Shown here: positions 1 through 6,432 of the stretch, one piece after another
How positions within the stretch are numbered: position 1 is the stretch's first letter
Layout: each line of letters starts with the position of its first letter
Origin: Firmicutes bacterium UBA1065
GTDB lineage: Bacteria > Bacillota > Clostridia > Tissierellales > Sedimentibacteraceae
DNA: 9,262 nt
Reading direction: 5' to 3'
Assembly (NCBI GenBank): GCA_002316225.1
Contig: DCDC01000209.1
Location: 1-9,262, forward strand
The notes under the pieces: model-generated
What the model saw: only the letters and a program-made list of their open reading frames with translations
Told to the model about the DNA's origin: nothing
The model's database searches: none
Translations under genes and position numbers: made by a program

Positions 1-1321
1 AGGCTTCATTTTCATCCATGTCTTTCAAATGTTGTAAATACTCGCTTCTGCAAAGCATGGTCCATCCTTTTAAACTCTTATTGAAGCCTTCTTCCAATTC
101 TTCGAAGTTTTCAATCACAGGAGTGTAAAAGAAGCTGTATTTTTCAGCCATTTCTTTGATGGCATCCTTTAAACTGCTCGTTTTGCCGTCCGGGTTGCCT
201 GCCTCCTCACCGTCCATGTTAACTGCCTTTTGAGTTACCGGTATATATCCCGTGGATGATACGAATCTTATGTTTTGCTCAGGGGAAGTAAACCACTTGA
301 GGAATATTCCCGCTGCATTTTCTCTTGCCTCATCGGATTTTATGATGCACATACCCCCGCCTCTTTGTATAGCAATCTTTTCACCCTTCTCCATGACAGG
401 GTAGGGGAGGATCAAAAACTCGGCAGGTTCAGTGGTATTGTCTTCATAGGTAACAATATCCGAATAGAAGAGCACTCCTGCGGTTGAGCCCACATTAGCC
501 ACAACTCTGCCGGTCTTAATGAGGTCTGACCCATACCCCTCATAAATGGCAATATAACCTTTAACGGCAGGCTCAAAATAATTTTTCCATACCTTTTCAA
601 AGGCAGGGGAGGATAAATTCAAGGTCCCGTCAACAATAAAGTCGTCCTTGGATTGCTTGAATATGGTTTGGGCCAGGTTAAAAAGGGAATCATAATTTAT
701 GAAGGTCTTGCCGTCGTTTTCAAGGTCCGGTGTTTGGTCGTCAGTCCATTTGTAATACTTTTCAGCCAGGTCAAGAATTCCTTCAAATGTATGTAAATCA
801 TCATAACTAACTCCGGTTTCCTTCATAAACCTGTTAAATATTGAAGTGTTTAAAAACATGACTTCGGTTGATTTCCCTATGGGGAGAACATAAAGCCTGC
901 CGTCGGGAAGCCTTCCTTCTTCTATGAATTCCGGAATAAACAAGGCCAGGTCTTCTTTGGAAAAATGAGATTCAAGGTCTGCCAAAAGGCCTTTTCCGGC
1001 CAGCATGTAGGCAGTATTGGGGTACAAGGTTGTAATATCGGGCAGGTCAGGTGCACCGGGCTCGTCATTGACAGCCATTTTCAATTTTTCATGAATGGTA
1101 GCAGAACCTGTTATGGAGGTGACATTTATGATGATACCTTTTTCTCTTCCAATCGTCTCATTGAATTCGTCTATGAGGGCATCCATGGTATCCTTCATGT
1201 CCCCCCCGTAATTATGCCATAAATTAATTGTTACGGTGTTTTTTGCGCTTAGGGGTTCATTGCTTTTGCAGCCTGAAAACAATAAGGTTAAAATAATTAA
1301 AGATAACATGATTTTTTTCAT
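1..1321 (-). CDS. ABC transporter solute-binding lipoprotein, sugar (UgpB/MalE-like) family; 3' end cut by window edge
   Basis: Reading the minus strand from the ATG at 1321 gives about 440 codons with no stop before the window edge. The protein starts MKKIMLSLIILTLLFSGCKS, a short signal peptide with lipobox FSGC, so Cys18 should be lipidated and the protein anchored outside the membrane. The mature part has features of family-1 sugar-binding proteins: an early LWHNYGG segment, a long helix (MDALIDEFNE), the stretch PDLPDITTLYPNTAYMLAGK, and a late IFLKWFTSPEQNIRF region near the C-terminus. Such proteins capture a carbohydrate or glycerol-phosphate and deliver it to two permease subunits. 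Those permeases would lie beyond position 1 and are not visible. Family length is about 430-460 residues, so little is missing. The RBS is GGGGTG (1327-1332), five bases before ATG. The ligand cannot be named from sequence. Confidence 0.88.
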   Translation of the reverse strand, partial: MKKIMLSLIILTLLFSGCKSNEPLSAKNTVTINLWHNYGGDMKDTMDALIDEFNETIGREKGIIINVTSITGSATIHEKLKMAVNDEPGAPDLPDITTLYPNTAYMLAGKGLLADLESHFSKEDLALFIPEFIEEGRLPDGRLYVLPIGKSTEVMFLNTSIFNRFMKETGVSYDDLHTFEGILDLAEKYYKWTDDQTPDLENDGKTFINYDSLFNLAQTIFKQSKDDFIVDGTLNLSSPAFEKVWKNYFEPAVKGYIAIYEGYGSDLIKTGRVVANVGSTAGVLFYSDIVTYEDNTTEPAEFLILPYPVMEKGEKIAIQRGGGMCIIKSDEARENAAGIFLKWFTSPEQNIRFVSSTGYIPVTQKAVNMDGEEAGNPDGKTSSLKDAIKEMAEKYSFFYTPVIENFEELEEGFNKSLKGWTMLCRSEYLQHLKDMDENEA

Positions 1322-1333
1322 TTCTGCACCCCA

Positions 1334-1349
1334 ATGAAAACGATTTTAT
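1334..1349. promoter_or_regulatory. cre-like (CcpA/LacI-family) operator at the transporter promoter
   Basis: The plus strand reads ATGAAAACGATTTTAT. It matches the Bacillus cre consensus WTGAAARCGYTTWCWN at all but two positions (A for Y, T for C). It lies between the -10 box at 1353-1358 and the RBS at 1327-1332, and so covers the expected transcription start of the solute-binding protein gene. A CcpA or LacI-type repressor bound here would block initiation. That fits catabolite repression of a sugar transporter, or local control by a sugar-specific LacI-type protein. The regulator itself is not in the window. Confidence 0.6.
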
Positions 1350-1352
1350 TTG

Positions 1353-1381
1353 ATTATACCATAAAATAATACTCTTTCCAA
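1353..1381 (-). promoter_or_regulatory. Sigma-A-like promoter of the solute-binding protein gene
   Basis: On the minus strand TTGGAA (1376-1381) is followed after 17 bases by a perfect TATAAT (1353-1358). TGG just before the -10 gives an extended -10 (TGn) element. Transcription should start near 1346, about 25 bases before the ATG. Confidence 0.65.
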
Positions 1382-1431
1382 GTATAAATCCCGACAAATA
1401 AATCCATTTTCGTTAGCTTTTTTTAAGCAAT

Positions 1432-1448
1432 ATCACCCTCAGGGTGAT
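1432..1448. promoter_or_regulatory. Perfect 17-bp palindrome, probable operator of the small lipoprotein gene
   Basis: ATCACCCT-C-AGGGTGAT is a perfect inverted repeat with 8-base arms around a single base. No T-run follows, so it does not look like a terminator. It abuts and overlaps by two bases the -35 element at 1447-1452 of the plus-strand promoter, which suits a dimeric regulator. The regulator family cannot be named from this site alone. Confidence 0.5.
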
Positions 1449-1475
1449 TACAATTATTATAGGCTAATATATAAT
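1447..1475 (+). promoter_or_regulatory. Probable promoter of the small lipoprotein gene
   Basis: A weak -35, ATTACA (1447-1452), is followed after 17 bases by a perfect TATAAT (1470-1475). The surrounding sequence is very AT-rich, so other -10 registers are possible. The gene's RBS, AAAGGGGGG (1491-1499), lies seven bases before the ATG. Confidence 0.5.
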
Positions 1476-1506
1476 AATAACAACAAATTCAAAGGGGGGT
1501 AGATAG

Positions 1507-1995
1507 ATGAAAAAATTTGCTTACATTTTAATAATTCTTGTCTTGTCATCTTTACTCACTGCTTGTGGAGCAAAACAAAAAATGGAAGAAAAGATTGCCG
1601 AAAAAGTTATAGAGCAGGCTATAGGAAATGCAGCAGATATTGACATAGACGGGGATGAGATGAAAATAAAGACCGAAGAGGGGGAGATTACCTTCGGTCT
1701 GACTGAATGGCCCGATTCTCAGTTGTGCGGCAGGATTCCGGAGTTAAAAAAGGGGAAAATATCCAGCGCCATGAACAGTGAAGCATACATGCTCGTAATA
1801 ATCGAAGAAGTTGAAGAAGATGATTTTATGGATTATTACAATGGAATAAAAGGGGACTTTAACCAGGAATCCTACGAAGCCAAAAGCGCCGATTCCATAA
1901 CTTATATGGGAAAAAGCCAAGAGGGCATAAGCATAATGGTATCCTATGAAAAGGGTGGTAAAACTGCAACAATTACAGCTTCAAAAGAGGAGTAA
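1507..1995 (+). CDS. Small acidic lipoprotein of unknown function
   Basis: This 162-residue protein begins with a textbook lipoprotein signal: MKKF, a hydrophobic core, then lipobox LTAC with the lipidated cysteine at residue 20. A predicted helix (about 25-43, rich in Glu/Lys) follows, then the segment DIDIDGDEMKIKTEEGEITF, an EWP motif near residue 68, and a C-terminal half of short alternating strands. The protein is acidic with no catalytic motif and no further membrane segment, so it should be an outer-surface, membrane-tethered protein. The DGD...EGE...WP pattern resembles lipoproteins I recall as DUF6591 in clostridia; this is memory, not a search result. The gene stands alone between its own promoter and a terminator and diverges from the solute-binding protein gene. 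The start is fixed by a strong RBS and by the signal peptide. Confidence 0.82.
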   Translation: MKKFAYILIILVLSSLLTACGAKQKMEEKIAEKVIEQAIGNAADIDIDGDEMKIKTEEGEITFGLTEWPDSQLCGRIPELKKGKISSAMNSEAYMLVIIEEVEEDDFMDYYNGIKGDFNQESYEAKSADSITYMGKSQEGISIMVSYEKGGKTATITASKEE

Positions 1996-2012
1996 GCATC
2001 TGCATAATAAAA

Positions 2013-2044
2013 CAAAAAAAATGGCGGACCCGCCATTTTTTTTT
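2013..2044. terminator. Bidirectional rho-independent terminator between lipoprotein and rubredoxin genes
   Basis: ATGGCG (2021-2026) pairs with CGCCAT (2031-2036) around a four-base loop. An A-run (2013-2020) precedes it and a T-run (2036-2044) follows. Both strands therefore show a GC-rich hairpin followed by U, as expected between two converging genes. Confidence 0.85.
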
Positions 2045-2051
2045 AAGCCTT

Positions 2052-2210
2052 TTATTCAGGTGAAAACTCGTCCTTTCCAGCCCCGCACAACGGGCATACC
2101 CAATCATCCGGAAGGTCTTCAAAAGCAGTACCTGGAGCTATACCGTTATCCGGATCACCTTCCGCAGGATCGTAAACGTAACCGCATGCATCACAAACGT
2201 ATTTTTGCAT
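2052..2210 (-). CDS. Rubredoxin
   Basis: The minus strand encodes 52 residues starting MQKYVCDACGYVYDPAEGD. It has both metal-binding pairs of rubredoxin, CDAC with Tyr (C6, C9) and CPLC-GAGKDEF (C39, C42), plus the conserved DDWVCP and the aromatic core (Y4, Y11, W37, F49). Four cysteines bind one Fe, giving a small soluble electron carrier. In anaerobes rubredoxin passes electrons from NAD(P)H:rubredoxin oxidoreductase to superoxide reductase, rubrerythrin or flavodiiron proteins for oxygen and peroxide detoxification. No such partner is adjacent, so its role here is open. Length is the family norm. The start is supported by a strong AAGGAGG seven bases upstream. The gene has its own promoter and ends ten bases from the shared terminator. 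No rd/rub symbol is assigned because several paralogs are common. Confidence 0.96.
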   Translation of the reverse strand: MQKYVCDACGYVYDPAEGDPDNGIAPGTAFEDLPDDWVCPLCGAGKDEFSPE

Positions 2211-2246
2211 AGTTATCCTCCTTAAAATATATCTACCTTACATATT

Positions 2247-2274
2247 ATTCTAATCTATATTATCCGAATGTCAA
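2247..2274 (-). promoter_or_regulatory. Promoter of the rubredoxin gene
   Basis: On the minus strand a perfect -35 TTGACA (2269-2274) is followed, after 16 bases, by TAGAAT (2247-2252). The consensus-like boxes suggest strong, probably constitutive expression. Confidence 0.68.
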
Positions 2275-2298
2275 CAAATAAATTACCGCTTCCGGTTT

Positions 2299-2314
2299 AA
2301 GGGACGGTTCTCCT
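2299..2314. repeat. Solitary GGGACGGTTCTCC motif, possible remnant of a dispersed intergenic repeat
   Basis: AAGGGACGGTTCTCCT lies in the intergenic stretch between the divergent rubredoxin and hydrolase promoters. From memory, AGGAGAACCGTCCCTT-type words recur in short intergenic repeats of clostridia and other bacteria, often near a GTGTC(A) motif and linked to REP-type (Y1) transposases. A GTGGACAC word follows at 2324-2331. Only one copy is visible in this window, so repeat status cannot be shown here. Confidence 0.35.
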
Positions 2315-2324
2315 CAATATTCTG

Positions 2325-2353
2325 TGGACACCCATAATAATTATATATATAAT
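2325..2353 (+). promoter_or_regulatory. Promoter of the hydrolase/acyltransferase/DUF6320 operon
   Basis: TGGACA (2325-2330, one mismatch from TTGACA) is followed by a 17-base spacer and a perfect TATAAT (2348-2353). The start site would fall near 2360, giving a leader of only about 22 bases. No other convincing promoter was seen before the second or third gene. Confidence 0.68.
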
Positions 2354-2381
2354 AGTGTAAACTAAAAGATACGAGGGTATT

Positions 2382-3299
2382 ATGGCTATTAACAAGGTTG
2401 TGAGGGCGGCGCTCAAGGCTCTGTCTTACACTGAATATGATATTAAGGAAAATCTCCGGATGCACAGGAATCTTGTAAACATGACCAGGAAGCACTTTTT
2501 AAAACCCCTGTACAAAACATGGGACTATAAGCTAAGGTCGAAAGATCATAATATTCCTGTTCGAGTATTTTCTCCCCATGTCCATGGAGACTTTCCGGTT
2601 CTCTTGTTTTTTCACGGGGGAGGATGGGTAACCGGCAACATTGAAACCTATAACAAGGTTTGCACAAATATGGCTAAACTTACGAAATGCAAGGTGGCGT
2701 CCGTGGATTACAGGCTGGCACCGGAAAATCCCTTTCCGGCAGGCCTGGAGGACTGCTATGAAGCAGCCAAAGCCTTTGTTACAAACAAGGTAATTAATGA
2801 TAAAGAAGTGATCCTGATCGGAGACAGTGCCGGAGGCAATTTGGCGGCTGCCGTGTCTCTCCTGGCAAGGAAAAGAAAAGAATTCAAGGTTAAGAAGCAA
2901 ATATTGATTTATCCTGCAACCTACAACGACCATAGCGAGAATTCACCATTCAGGTCTCTTGTGGAAAACGGAAGGGATTATTTGCTTACTTCAAAGAGAA
3001 TAAGGGATTATATGGACCTTTATATATCAAAAAAAGAAGATTTCTACAGCCCTTATTTTGCCCCCTTGCTCTCAAAGGACTTGTCAATGCAGCCTAAGAC
3101 CCTGATTATAACTGCCGAATACGACCCCCTGCGGGATGAAGGGGAAGAATACGGCAAAAAGTTGAGGGAAGCCGGGAATTATGTTGAAATATACAGGATA
3201 AAGGATGGTCTTCACGGATTTTTCTCTTTGCCCCCAAGATTCCCCCAGGTTAAACTGTGTTATGACATTATAAACCATTTCATTTATGAGGTGAATTAG
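2382..3299 (+). CDS. Alpha/beta hydrolase, hormone-sensitive-lipase (family IV) type esterase
   Basis: This 305-residue protein has the complete family IV signature. The oxyanion-hole motif is HGGG at 78-81 within FFHGGGWVTGN, followed by DYRLAPE at 109-115. The nucleophile elbow GDSAGGN (147-153) carries catalytic Ser149. The likely catalytic acid is Asp248 (AEYDPLRDEG) and the base His278 (DGLHGF). There is no signal peptide, so it acts in the cytoplasm. Such enzymes cleave short- to medium-chain carboxyl esters, and some relatives transfer acyl groups. The length is typical. It is the first gene of a tight operon: its TAG stop touches the start codon of the acyltransferase gene, so the substrate is probably an ester, or acyl donor, handled by that enzyme too. 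The start has a GAGGG four bases upstream and follows the promoter closely. Confidence 0.93.
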   Translation: MAINKVVRAALKALSYTEYDIKENLRMHRNLVNMTRKHFLKPLYKTWDYKLRSKDHNIPVRVFSPHVHGDFPVLLFFHGGGWVTGNIETYNKVCTNMAKLTKCKVASVDYRLAPENPFPAGLEDCYEAAKAFVTNKVINDKEVILIGDSAGGNLAAAVSLLARKRKEFKVKKQILIYPATYNDHSENSPFRSLVENGRDYLLTSKRIRDYMDLYISKKEDFYSPYFAPLLSKDLSMQPKTLIITAEYDPLRDEGEEYGKKLREAGNYVEIYRIKDGLHGFFSLPPRFPQVKLCYDIINHFIYEVN

Positions 3300-4580
3300 T
3301 TGAAAAACAAAAGAATATCCGAATGGAGCAAGTTGGATAATGCGGCAAAAATTTTTCCTGCCAACAGCAAAAAAAGCGATACCAAGGTATTCAGATTTGC
3401 GTGCGAACTGCATGATCCGGTAGATCCCAAGGTCCTCCAGGAGGCCCTTGACATAACTCTTGAAGCCTTTCCCCTCTACCGGTCAGTAATGAAGTCCGGC
3501 CTTTTTTGGTACTATTTTGAAAAAAGCAGGTTTCCGGCCCTTGTGACGGAAGAAAACCTTCCTCCCTGCTCCACCTTATATGATAAAAATCATAAAACCC
3601 TCCTTTTCAGGGTTATGTATTACAGGAAGCGAATAAACCTTGAAGTATATCATGCCTTGTCTGACGGGGCAGGGGCTCTTCAATTTTTAAGGACACTGGT
3701 TTTTCACTACATAACCATTAAATACAAGGATGCCTTTAAGGACAAGACACCCCTTTTGGATATTGATGCTTCCAAGACTCAAAAATTAGATGACAGCTTT
3801 CAAAAATATTTTAAGGAAGAAAAAATATTTCCAAAAAAGAAGCCTGTAAAGGCATATAAACTAAGAGGGGCGAAAATACCCGAGTACCGTTTCAGCGTGA
3901 TAGAAGGGGTGATTCCCCTAAATGAAATACTGCCCAAGGTTAAAGAATACAAGGCATCATTGACAATTTTTTTGGCTGCCCTTTTAATGTGTGCCATAAG
4001 CGAAGAAATTCCTGCAAGGCATAAAAGAAAGCCCGTTGTCTTAAGCATCCCGGTAAATTTGAGGAATTACTTTTCTTCCCAGACAGCCCGTAATTTTTAC
4101 GGAGTTATAAATGTTGATTATGATTTTTCCAAGGGTAGCGGTGACTTAAAGGATGTAATTGAGGTTTTAAAGAAAAAATTCAAGGAAAATTTAACTCCCG
4201 AAGCCCTGGCAAGAAGAATAAACAGGTTGGCTTCTTTAGAGCACAATGCTTTTTTGAGGGTTATCCCTTTGGCTTTAAAAAATCTGGCCCTGAGAATTGC
4301 ATACATAATTTCAGACAGAAGCCATACTTCAACCTTATCCAATGTTGGGATAGTGAATGTGCCTGATGATATAAAACCTTATATCAATTCCTTTGACGTA
4401 TTTGTAAGTACCAACAAGCTCCAGGCTTGTTTATGCACCTATGAAAACAAGTTGAGAATAAGTTTTACTTCTGCTTTTGTCAGTACCGAAATCCAACGAA
4501 GGTTTTTCAGAAGCCTGACCGACATGGGAATCCCCCTTGTAATAGAATCTAATCTGGTTGATGAAGAGGAGGCCTTGTGA
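3300..4580 (+). CDS. HxxxDG acyltransferase, alcohol-acetyltransferase/condensation-like
   Basis: This 426-residue protein looks like a member of the CoA-dependent acyltransferase superfamily (chloramphenicol acetyltransferase fold: alcohol acetyltransferases, Pap proteins, wax-ester synthases, NRPS condensation domains). Visible marks are the active-site motif HALSDG (H118, D122, G123), a PVNLR segment at 251-255 and SNVG at 347-350, in the usual order and spacing. The DFGWG motif of classical condensation domains was not found. It should join an acyl group, probably from acyl-CoA, to an alcohol or amine acceptor; the real pair is unknown. No signal peptide or membrane span is evident. The start is TTG, directly after the hydrolase stop, supported by GAGGTG (3288-3293) six bases upstream; no ATG fits better. 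Its stop overlaps the next start, indicating translational coupling. Confidence 0.85.
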   Translation: MKNKRISEWSKLDNAAKIFPANSKKSDTKVFRFACELHDPVDPKVLQEALDITLEAFPLYRSVMKSGLFWYYFEKSRFPALVTEENLPPCSTLYDKNHKTLLFRVMYYRKRINLEVYHALSDGAGALQFLRTLVFHYITIKYKDAFKDKTPLLDIDASKTQKLDDSFQKYFKEEKIFPKKKPVKAYKLRGAKIPEYRFSVIEGVIPLNEILPKVKEYKASLTIFLAALLMCAISEEIPARHKRKPVVLSIPVNLRNYFSSQTARNFYGVINVDYDFSKGSGDLKDVIEVLKKKFKENLTPEALARRINRLASLEHNAFLRVIPLALKNLALRIAYIISDRSHTSTLSNVGIVNVPDDIKPYINSFDVFVSTNKLQACLCTYENKLRISFTSAFVSTEIQRRFFRSLTDMGIPLVIESNLVDEEEAL

Positions 4581-5242
4581 TGAAATACTGTAAAAGCTGC
4601 AAGGTGAGCGTGGTTGGAAAAAGAAAACTCTGTCCCCTCTGCCAGGATAGGCTTATAGGGGATGATTACCAGGAAGAAGTTTTTCCAAAAATCTCATTTG
4701 TTTATAAGGAGCATTCCTGGTTTTTGAAGATCATGCTCTTAATATCCATAATAATTGCCACCCTTTCTGTAGCCTTGAACATTCTCCTGCCCGGCAGGGG
4801 GGCCTGGTCCTTGTTTGTCCTGGGAGGTCTTGGTTCAGCCTGGGCAAGCTTGATAAACCTCATAAACAAGCACAAAAATATACCCAAAAACATAGTATAC
4901 CAGGTTATGACCATATCAGTTACTGTTCTTTTATGGGACATATTGACCGGATGGAGGGGATGGTCCATAAACTATGTAATCCCCCTGGTATGTGTGGCTG
5001 CCATGTTGTCCATGGCTCTTATTACAAAAATCAGAAAGCTATATATTGAAGACTATATCCTTTACATAATAATTGACGGCTTGTTTGGTGTAGTCCCCAT
5101 AATTTTTATCATCTCAGGGCTTTTGGATGTTTTGTACCCGTCAATCATATGTATTTCGGTAAGTATCATTTCATTGTCAACTATCATAATTTTTGAAGAC
5201 AAGAGGCTCATAGCCGAGATAAAAAGAAGGCTGCACGTGTAA
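4580..5242 (+). CDS. Zinc-ribbon membrane protein with six predicted helices (DUF6320-like)
   Basis: The ATG at 4580 gives 220 residues. The N-terminus has a four-cysteine zinc ribbon, CKSC (C4, C7) and CPLC (C18, C21). About 25 soluble residues follow, then six hydrophobic spans near 49-70, 75-95, 103-123, 129-149, 158-181 and 186-205, and a short basic tail (EIKRRLHV). From memory this architecture, beside an alcohol acetyltransferase-like gene, matches DUF6320; no function is established for it. The ribbon may bind a partner in the cytoplasm while the helices hold it at the membrane. A GTG at 4577 is in frame, but AGGAGG (4567-4572) is spaced four bases from GTG and seven from ATG, so ATG is preferred. 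The TGATG overlap with the acyltransferase stop indicates coupled translation. Confidence 0.85.
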   Translation: MKYCKSCKVSVVGKRKLCPLCQDRLIGDDYQEEVFPKISFVYKEHSWFLKIMLLISIIIATLSVALNILLPGRGAWSLFVLGGLGSAWASLINLINKHKNIPKNIVYQVMTISVTVLLWDILTGWRGWSINYVIPLVCVAAMLSMALITKIRKLYIEDYILYIIIDGLFGVVPIIFIISGLLDVLYPSIICISVSIISLSTIIIFEDKRLIAEIKRRLHV

Positions 5243-5248
5243 GAAAAT

Positions 5249-5268
5249 TGCCCCTGAATTTAGGGGCA
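5249..5268. terminator. Bidirectional terminator hairpin between DUF6320-like and MFS genes
   Basis: TGCCCCT (5249-5255) pairs with AGGGGCA (5262-5268) around a six-base loop. On the minus strand the stem is followed by AATTTTCTT, a fair U-tract that can end the MFS transcript. On the plus strand the tail ATTCCTTATATT is weaker. The position between converging stops supports the role. Confidence 0.72.
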
Positions 5269-5280
5269 TTCCTTATATTA

Positions 5281-6432
5281 TTATGCTTTTGCAGCCTTTT
5301 TGTCTATCAGTGCAATAAATGCCCAGCTTATAATAAGTGAGACAGGTGCCGTGAAAAAGGCAGCATAGGTTCCTGCCAAATCATTAAGGACACCGGTTAT
5401 GTTGAAGAAGGCGACAAACAAAATATTGCCTAATGTTGTTATCAGTCCGATAGCGAATGAAGCGGATTCTTTGAATACAGTATTTGTAACAACCATAAGG
5501 GTGGGAAAAACAACAGAAATAAAGAATCCTGACCCGGCTATCACCAGCAGCCCCTTGTCCCTAAGCAAAAGGCCTGTTATTATGCAGAGGGCACCCGACA
5601 GCAAATAAAGTTTAAGACCTTTTACATTGCCTGTTTTGTTGATTATGAAGCCTCCCGTAAGCCTGCCCAGGGCGAAAAGCAAATAATAAACGCCGGCATA
5701 TTTTGCCGCAAGGGCCGGGCTAAAACCGTAGGAAGTCCTCATATAACTTATAAACCAGGTGTATAAAACTGATTCGCCTAAGAATGAAAATGTTACGGCC
5801 CCTACAAACAAGTAAACTATGGGGTTTTTTAACAATTCTCTCCTCTTTTCCTCCCTGTTTACCGTGACGGTAATCCCCGGTACCCTTGCCAGCAAGGTGA
5901 GGACTGCAGATACAATGAAGAAAACACCCAAATAAAGATAGATTTTTCTCCAGTGCAGGCCGTATTCAAGAAGGCTTCCATACAGGTTCTGGCCGGTTAA
6001 GCTTCCCAGGCCGTACATGAAATGGGTTAAATTCATCAAAATCGATTCAAAACCTAAAGACAGGACCGGGATTACAGAATCAACGGAAACGGCCCATAAC
6101 TGCCTCCCTGCTCCAAACAAGAAATTAAACAGGCCCAGCAAAAATATATTGGAAGCAAAGGGTGCAATTAAAACAGCTGCGGTTGAAACCAGGGCTCCTA
6201 AGAAAAAAACAATCTTATGTCCGTATTTTTCACAGAAGTGTCCGCTAAAAAAGCCTCCTATTATTGCGCCTATCGTGTTAAATGTCAGCACCAGGCTCAT
6301 TTGAGCATTGTTAATGCTGAATTCTTCCAGGAAAAAGGGCACAAAGTTTCCCCTGGAGCTTTCAAAAAGCGCTATTATAAAATATATGTAAAATAAAGTA
6401 AATATCAAGAAAATATTTTTTTTGAGCTTCAA
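5281..6432 (-). CDS. Major facilitator superfamily (MFS) transporter
   Basis: This 383-residue protein has about twelve hydrophobic spans in two halves joined by a basic cytoplasmic loop (NREEKRRELLKNP, about 194-206). Between the second and third spans is the MFS loop motif in the form GHFCEKYGHK (64-73). A related motif, GRLTGGFIINKTG, lies in the second half. The early ESSRGNFVPFF segment and overall form resemble FucP/FHS-like sugar permeases and other short 12-TM symporters; the substrate cannot be assigned. It should move a small solute across the cytoplasmic membrane with a proton or cation gradient. The chosen start is TTG (6432), nine bases after AAGGAGA (6441-6447 on the plus strand). 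An ATG five bases upstream is out of frame and stops after two codons. The gene is monocistronic, with a terminator just downstream. Confidence 0.88.
   Translation of the reverse strand: MKLKKNIFLIFTLFYIYFIIALFESSRGNFVPFFLEEFSINNAQMSLVLTFNTIGAIIGGFFSGHFCEKYGHKIVFFLGALVSTAAVLIAPFASNIFLLGLFNFLFGAGRQLWAVSVDSVIPVLSLGFESILMNLTHFMYGLGSLTGQNLYGSLLEYGLHWRKIYLYLGVFFIVSAVLTLLARVPGITVTVNREEKRRELLKNPIVYLFVGAVTFSFLGESVLYTWFISYMRTSYGFSPALAAKYAGVYYLLFALGRLTGGFIINKTGNVKGLKLYLLSGALCIITGLLLRDKGLLVIAGSGFFISVVFPTLMVVTNTVFKESASFAIGLITTLGNILFVAFFNITGVLNDLAGTYAAFFTAPVSLIISWAFIALIDKKAAKA

Noticed and set aside
275..1222. Short plus-strand frames (275-487 and 965-1222) and a short minus frame (412-600)
   Set aside because: All lie inside the continuous minus-strand solute-binding protein frame, in other frames, and have no convincing RBS or domain.
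1411..1430. T-rich stretch with flanking AGC/GCT resembling a hairpin (TTAGCTTTTTTTAAGC)
   Set aside because: The arms are only a few A/T-rich base pairs and it lies between divergent promoters, where no terminator is expected.
1946..2212. An 88-codon plus-strand frame running out of the lipoprotein gene
   Set aside because: It crosses the terminator hairpin and lies opposite the complete rubredoxin gene, which has motifs, RBS and promoter.
2532..2933. A 133-codon minus-strand frame, with 2443-2667 and 3084-3413
   Set aside because: These are antisense shadows of the hydrolase and acyltransferase genes; the translations show no family features.
5399..6304. Plus-strand frames (5399-5608, 6017-6304) within the MFS region
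   Set aside because: They are antisense to a clear twelve-span transporter and lack start signals.
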